Shown here: piece after piece, positions 14,348-15,722 of the stretch
How positions within the stretch are numbered: the first letter of the stretch is position 1
Layout of the letters: every line of letters starts with the position of its first letter
NCBI GenBank assembly: GCA_002402545.1
Contig: DHGA01000078.1
Coordinates: 1 to 15,722 of the forward strand
Length of the DNA: 15,722 nt
Source of the DNA: Syntrophaceae bacterium UBA4810
Lineage (GTDB): Bacteria; Desulfobacterota; Syntrophia; Syntrophales; Smithellaceae
Reading direction: 5' to 3'
Made by a program: the position numbers and the translations under genes
The notes under the pieces: generated by a model
What the model was told of the DNA's origin: nothing
The model's input: only the letters and a program-made list of their open reading frames with translations
The model's database searches: none

Positions 14348-15490
14348 AATTTTCTTGCCTGCGTAGACAATTGCCAGGTTATCGCGATGAATTATTTCAT
14401 CATAATCCTTATGCCCCAAGACCTGGCTTATCTGAGATGTTTTTAAACCCTTGATTTTGCGGATTTCATCGGAATTATAATTGACCAGGCCTTTGGCCAA
14501 AGTCACCCCGCCGCTATCTACACAGCTTACCGCGTCGCCCAGGTTAAAATCTCCTTCCACGCCGGTTACGCCGGAAGGAAGTAAGCTTTTTCCTTTTTCG
14601 CAAAGCGCGCTTTTGGCTCCGTCGTCAATCACTAATTTGCCGCGCGCCCGCAGAGTAAAGGCAATCCAGTATTTTTTGCTGTTTAGCTTTTGGGCGGTGG
14701 GCAAAAATAATGTGCCGATTTCCTTGCCGGAAAAAATAGTGGATAAGATACGCTGTTTTTTACCGGGGACGATTATGCAGGGAATGCCCATCGCGGTAAC
14801 GCTTTTTGCCGCGAGGACTTTGCTTTTCATTCCGCCCACGCCGACAGCGCTGGTTTCGTTTGTCGCGGCGCATTCAATTTCATCAGTGAATTCGCGCACC
14901 AAAGAAATAAGCTTGGCTTTTTTGCCGCTGGAAGGATTGCAGTCATATAAGCCTTCAGTGCTGGTCAGGTTAATAAACAGATCGGCTTCAACCATATTGG
15001 CAATCATCGCGGCAAGGGTATCATTATCGCCGAATTTTATTTCATCGACGGCAACAGAATCATTTTCGTTGATGATGGGAGTTACCCCCCACTCCATTAA
15101 AGTGGAAAGAGTGTTTCTGATGTTTAAATATCTCTGACGGTCAGAAAGATCGGAAAGAGTAAGAAGTATTTGCGCTACATAATGCCCACGTTTCTCGAAA
15201 GATTTGGAATAAACACGCATCAATCTTCCCTGTCCGATGGCGGCCGCGGCCTGTTTTTCGCGGATGCTTTTCAGCGATCCGGTAATATTTAACCGATGTT
15301 TTCCGGAAACAATAGCGCCGGAACTGACCAGTACAATTGTGCATCCTTTATCAATAAGCGCGGTCATCTCTCGCACCAGGGAATTAATGATCTTTAAATC
15401 AAGGCCGTCAGTACCGGTAAGTACCGCGGAGCCAATTTTGACAAGAATTATTTTTGCCTTGGCGAATATTTCCTCGCGAATATTTTTCAT
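14339..15490 (-). CDS. proB: Glutamate 5-kinase (ProB) with C-terminal PUA domain
   Basis: Cytoplasmic kinase that phosphorylates L-glutamate in the first step of proline synthesis. The 383 residues match the full two-domain form. The amino-acid-kinase domain (1-265) has KIGSAVLTGTDG at 18-29, VSSGAIVSGKHRL at 55-67, AAAAIGQGRLMRVYS at 81-95, NENDSV at 141-146, KFGDNDTLAAMIA at 152-164 and VGVGGMKSKVLAA at 216-228. The PUA domain lies at about 281-358. LTSTEGLYD at 175-183 replaces the commoner LTDIDGLY. The upstream obgE ends 14 bp before the start, so the two are surely co-transcribed; the ribosome site is weak (AAAGAAAA). proA is not in the window. The stop codon is built into a terminator stem, which ends the unit. 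Confidence 0.97.
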   Translation of the reverse strand: MKNIREEIFAKAKIILVKIGSAVLTGTDGLDLKIINSLVREMTALIDKGCTIVLVSSGAIVSGKHRLNITGSLKSIREKQAAAAIGQGRLMRVYSKSFEKRGHYVAQILLTLSDLSDRQRYLNIRNTLSTLMEWGVTPIINENDSVAVDEIKFGDNDTLAAMIANMVEADLFINLTSTEGLYDCNPSSGKKAKLISLVREFTDEIECAATNETSAVGVGGMKSKVLAAKSVTAMGIPCIIVPGKKQRILSTIFSGKEIGTLFLPTAQKLNSKKYWIAFTLRARGKLVIDDGAKSALCEKGKSLLPSGVTGVEGDFNLGDAVSCVDSGGVTLAKGLVNYNSDEIRKIKGLKTSQISQVLGHKDYDEIIHRDNLAIVYAGKKIKG

Positions 15491-15504
15491 AACGTTTTCT
15501 TTTG

Positions 15505-15722
15505 CTATTTATTGATCGTGCTCACAATTTTGTTGAGTATCTTATCAAGCCCCTCTCCGGTTACCGCGGAAAAAGGATGAAGTATTATTCCCTTTTTTTT
15601 AAATAGCGCAACTTCTTTTTTTGCCTTCTCTCTGACGAAAGGGAGGTCTATTTTATTCAAGGCGACTATTTGCGGCTTGGCCAGCATGGATGAGTCGTAA
15701 CATTCTAGTTCATTGTTGATGG
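15505..15722 (-). CDS. obgE: Obg family GTPase, C-terminal fragment (5' part beyond window)
   Basis: Only the last 71 codons are visible. They carry the G4 motif NKIDL (within KPQIVALNKIDLPF) and the G5 loop FSAVTGEG, followed by the final helix LDKILNKIVSTINK. The segment preceding them, NNELECYDSSMLAKP, reads in frame to the window edge, so the ATG at 15687 is internal and not a start. Obg proteins are ribosome-associated GTPases needed for 50S maturation. This one stops right after the G domain and lacks any long C-terminal extension or OCT domain. Identification rests on the G4/G5 spacing and on the adjacent proB, a frequent partner downstream of obgE. Confidence 0.88.
   Translation of the reverse strand, partial: INNELECYDSSMLAKPQIVALNKIDLPFVREKAKKEVALFKKKGIILHPFSAVTGEGLDKILNKIVSTINK

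Noticed and set aside
14481..15137. 218-codon plus-strand frame antisense to proB
   Set aside because: Lies wholly within proB, which has full family motifs; composition is that of an antisense shadow.

Overview
The window carries ordinary bacterial chromosomal genes at moderate GC, with long AT-rich intergenic stretches and sigma70-like promoters. Protein character (UvrC, MATE transporter, Obg followed by ProB, LemA paired with an M48 peptidase) and the number of exported proteins of unknown function suggest a Gram-negative anaerobe of the deltaproteobacterial type (Desulfobacterota, perhaps Syntrophales). This placement is inferred from sequence flavour, not from a marker gene. No rRNA, tRNA, CRISPR array, insertion sequence, integrase or phage gene was found.

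Layout. 1-718 (-): 5' part of a plsC-type acyltransferase, running off the left edge. 926-4526: three exported proteins of unknown or poorly known function. These are an unassigned secreted protein (-), a DUF1566/Lcl-type lipoprotein (+) transcribed divergently from it, and a CARDB protein with two copies of an 80-residue C-terminal domain (-). The lipoprotein gene ends in a strong intrinsic terminator. 4893-9456 (+): a MATE efflux transporter, uvrC (nucleotide excision repair), a MntP-type manganese exporter and an O6-alkylguanine-DNA alkyltransferase. 9737-11080 (+): a periplasmic DUF3300 protein with a Q/P/K-rich tail. 11119-14241 (-): a ferritin-like protein, a 655-residue membrane M48 peptidase and LemA. 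LemA and the peptidase look like one operon with its own promoter. 14339-15722 (-): proB, preceded by the 3' end of obgE, closed by a terminator that overlaps the proB stop codon.

How the genes fit together. The 4.9-9.5 kb block groups DNA-damage repair (uvrC, alkyltransferase) with two exporters (MATE, MntP). LemA with an M48/HtpX-like protease is a known conserved pairing of unclear envelope function. obgE-proB is a common arrangement joining a ribosome-associated GTPase to proline synthesis. The most distinctive material is the trio of exported proteins and the two divergent intergenic regions (1886-2441 and 4527-4892), which hold paired promoters, palindromes and hairpins. I found no clear new multi-gene system. 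The best leads are the tandem 80-residue domain, the operator-like inverted repeats, the stem-loop in the DUF3300 leader and the atypical metal site of the ferritin-like protein.
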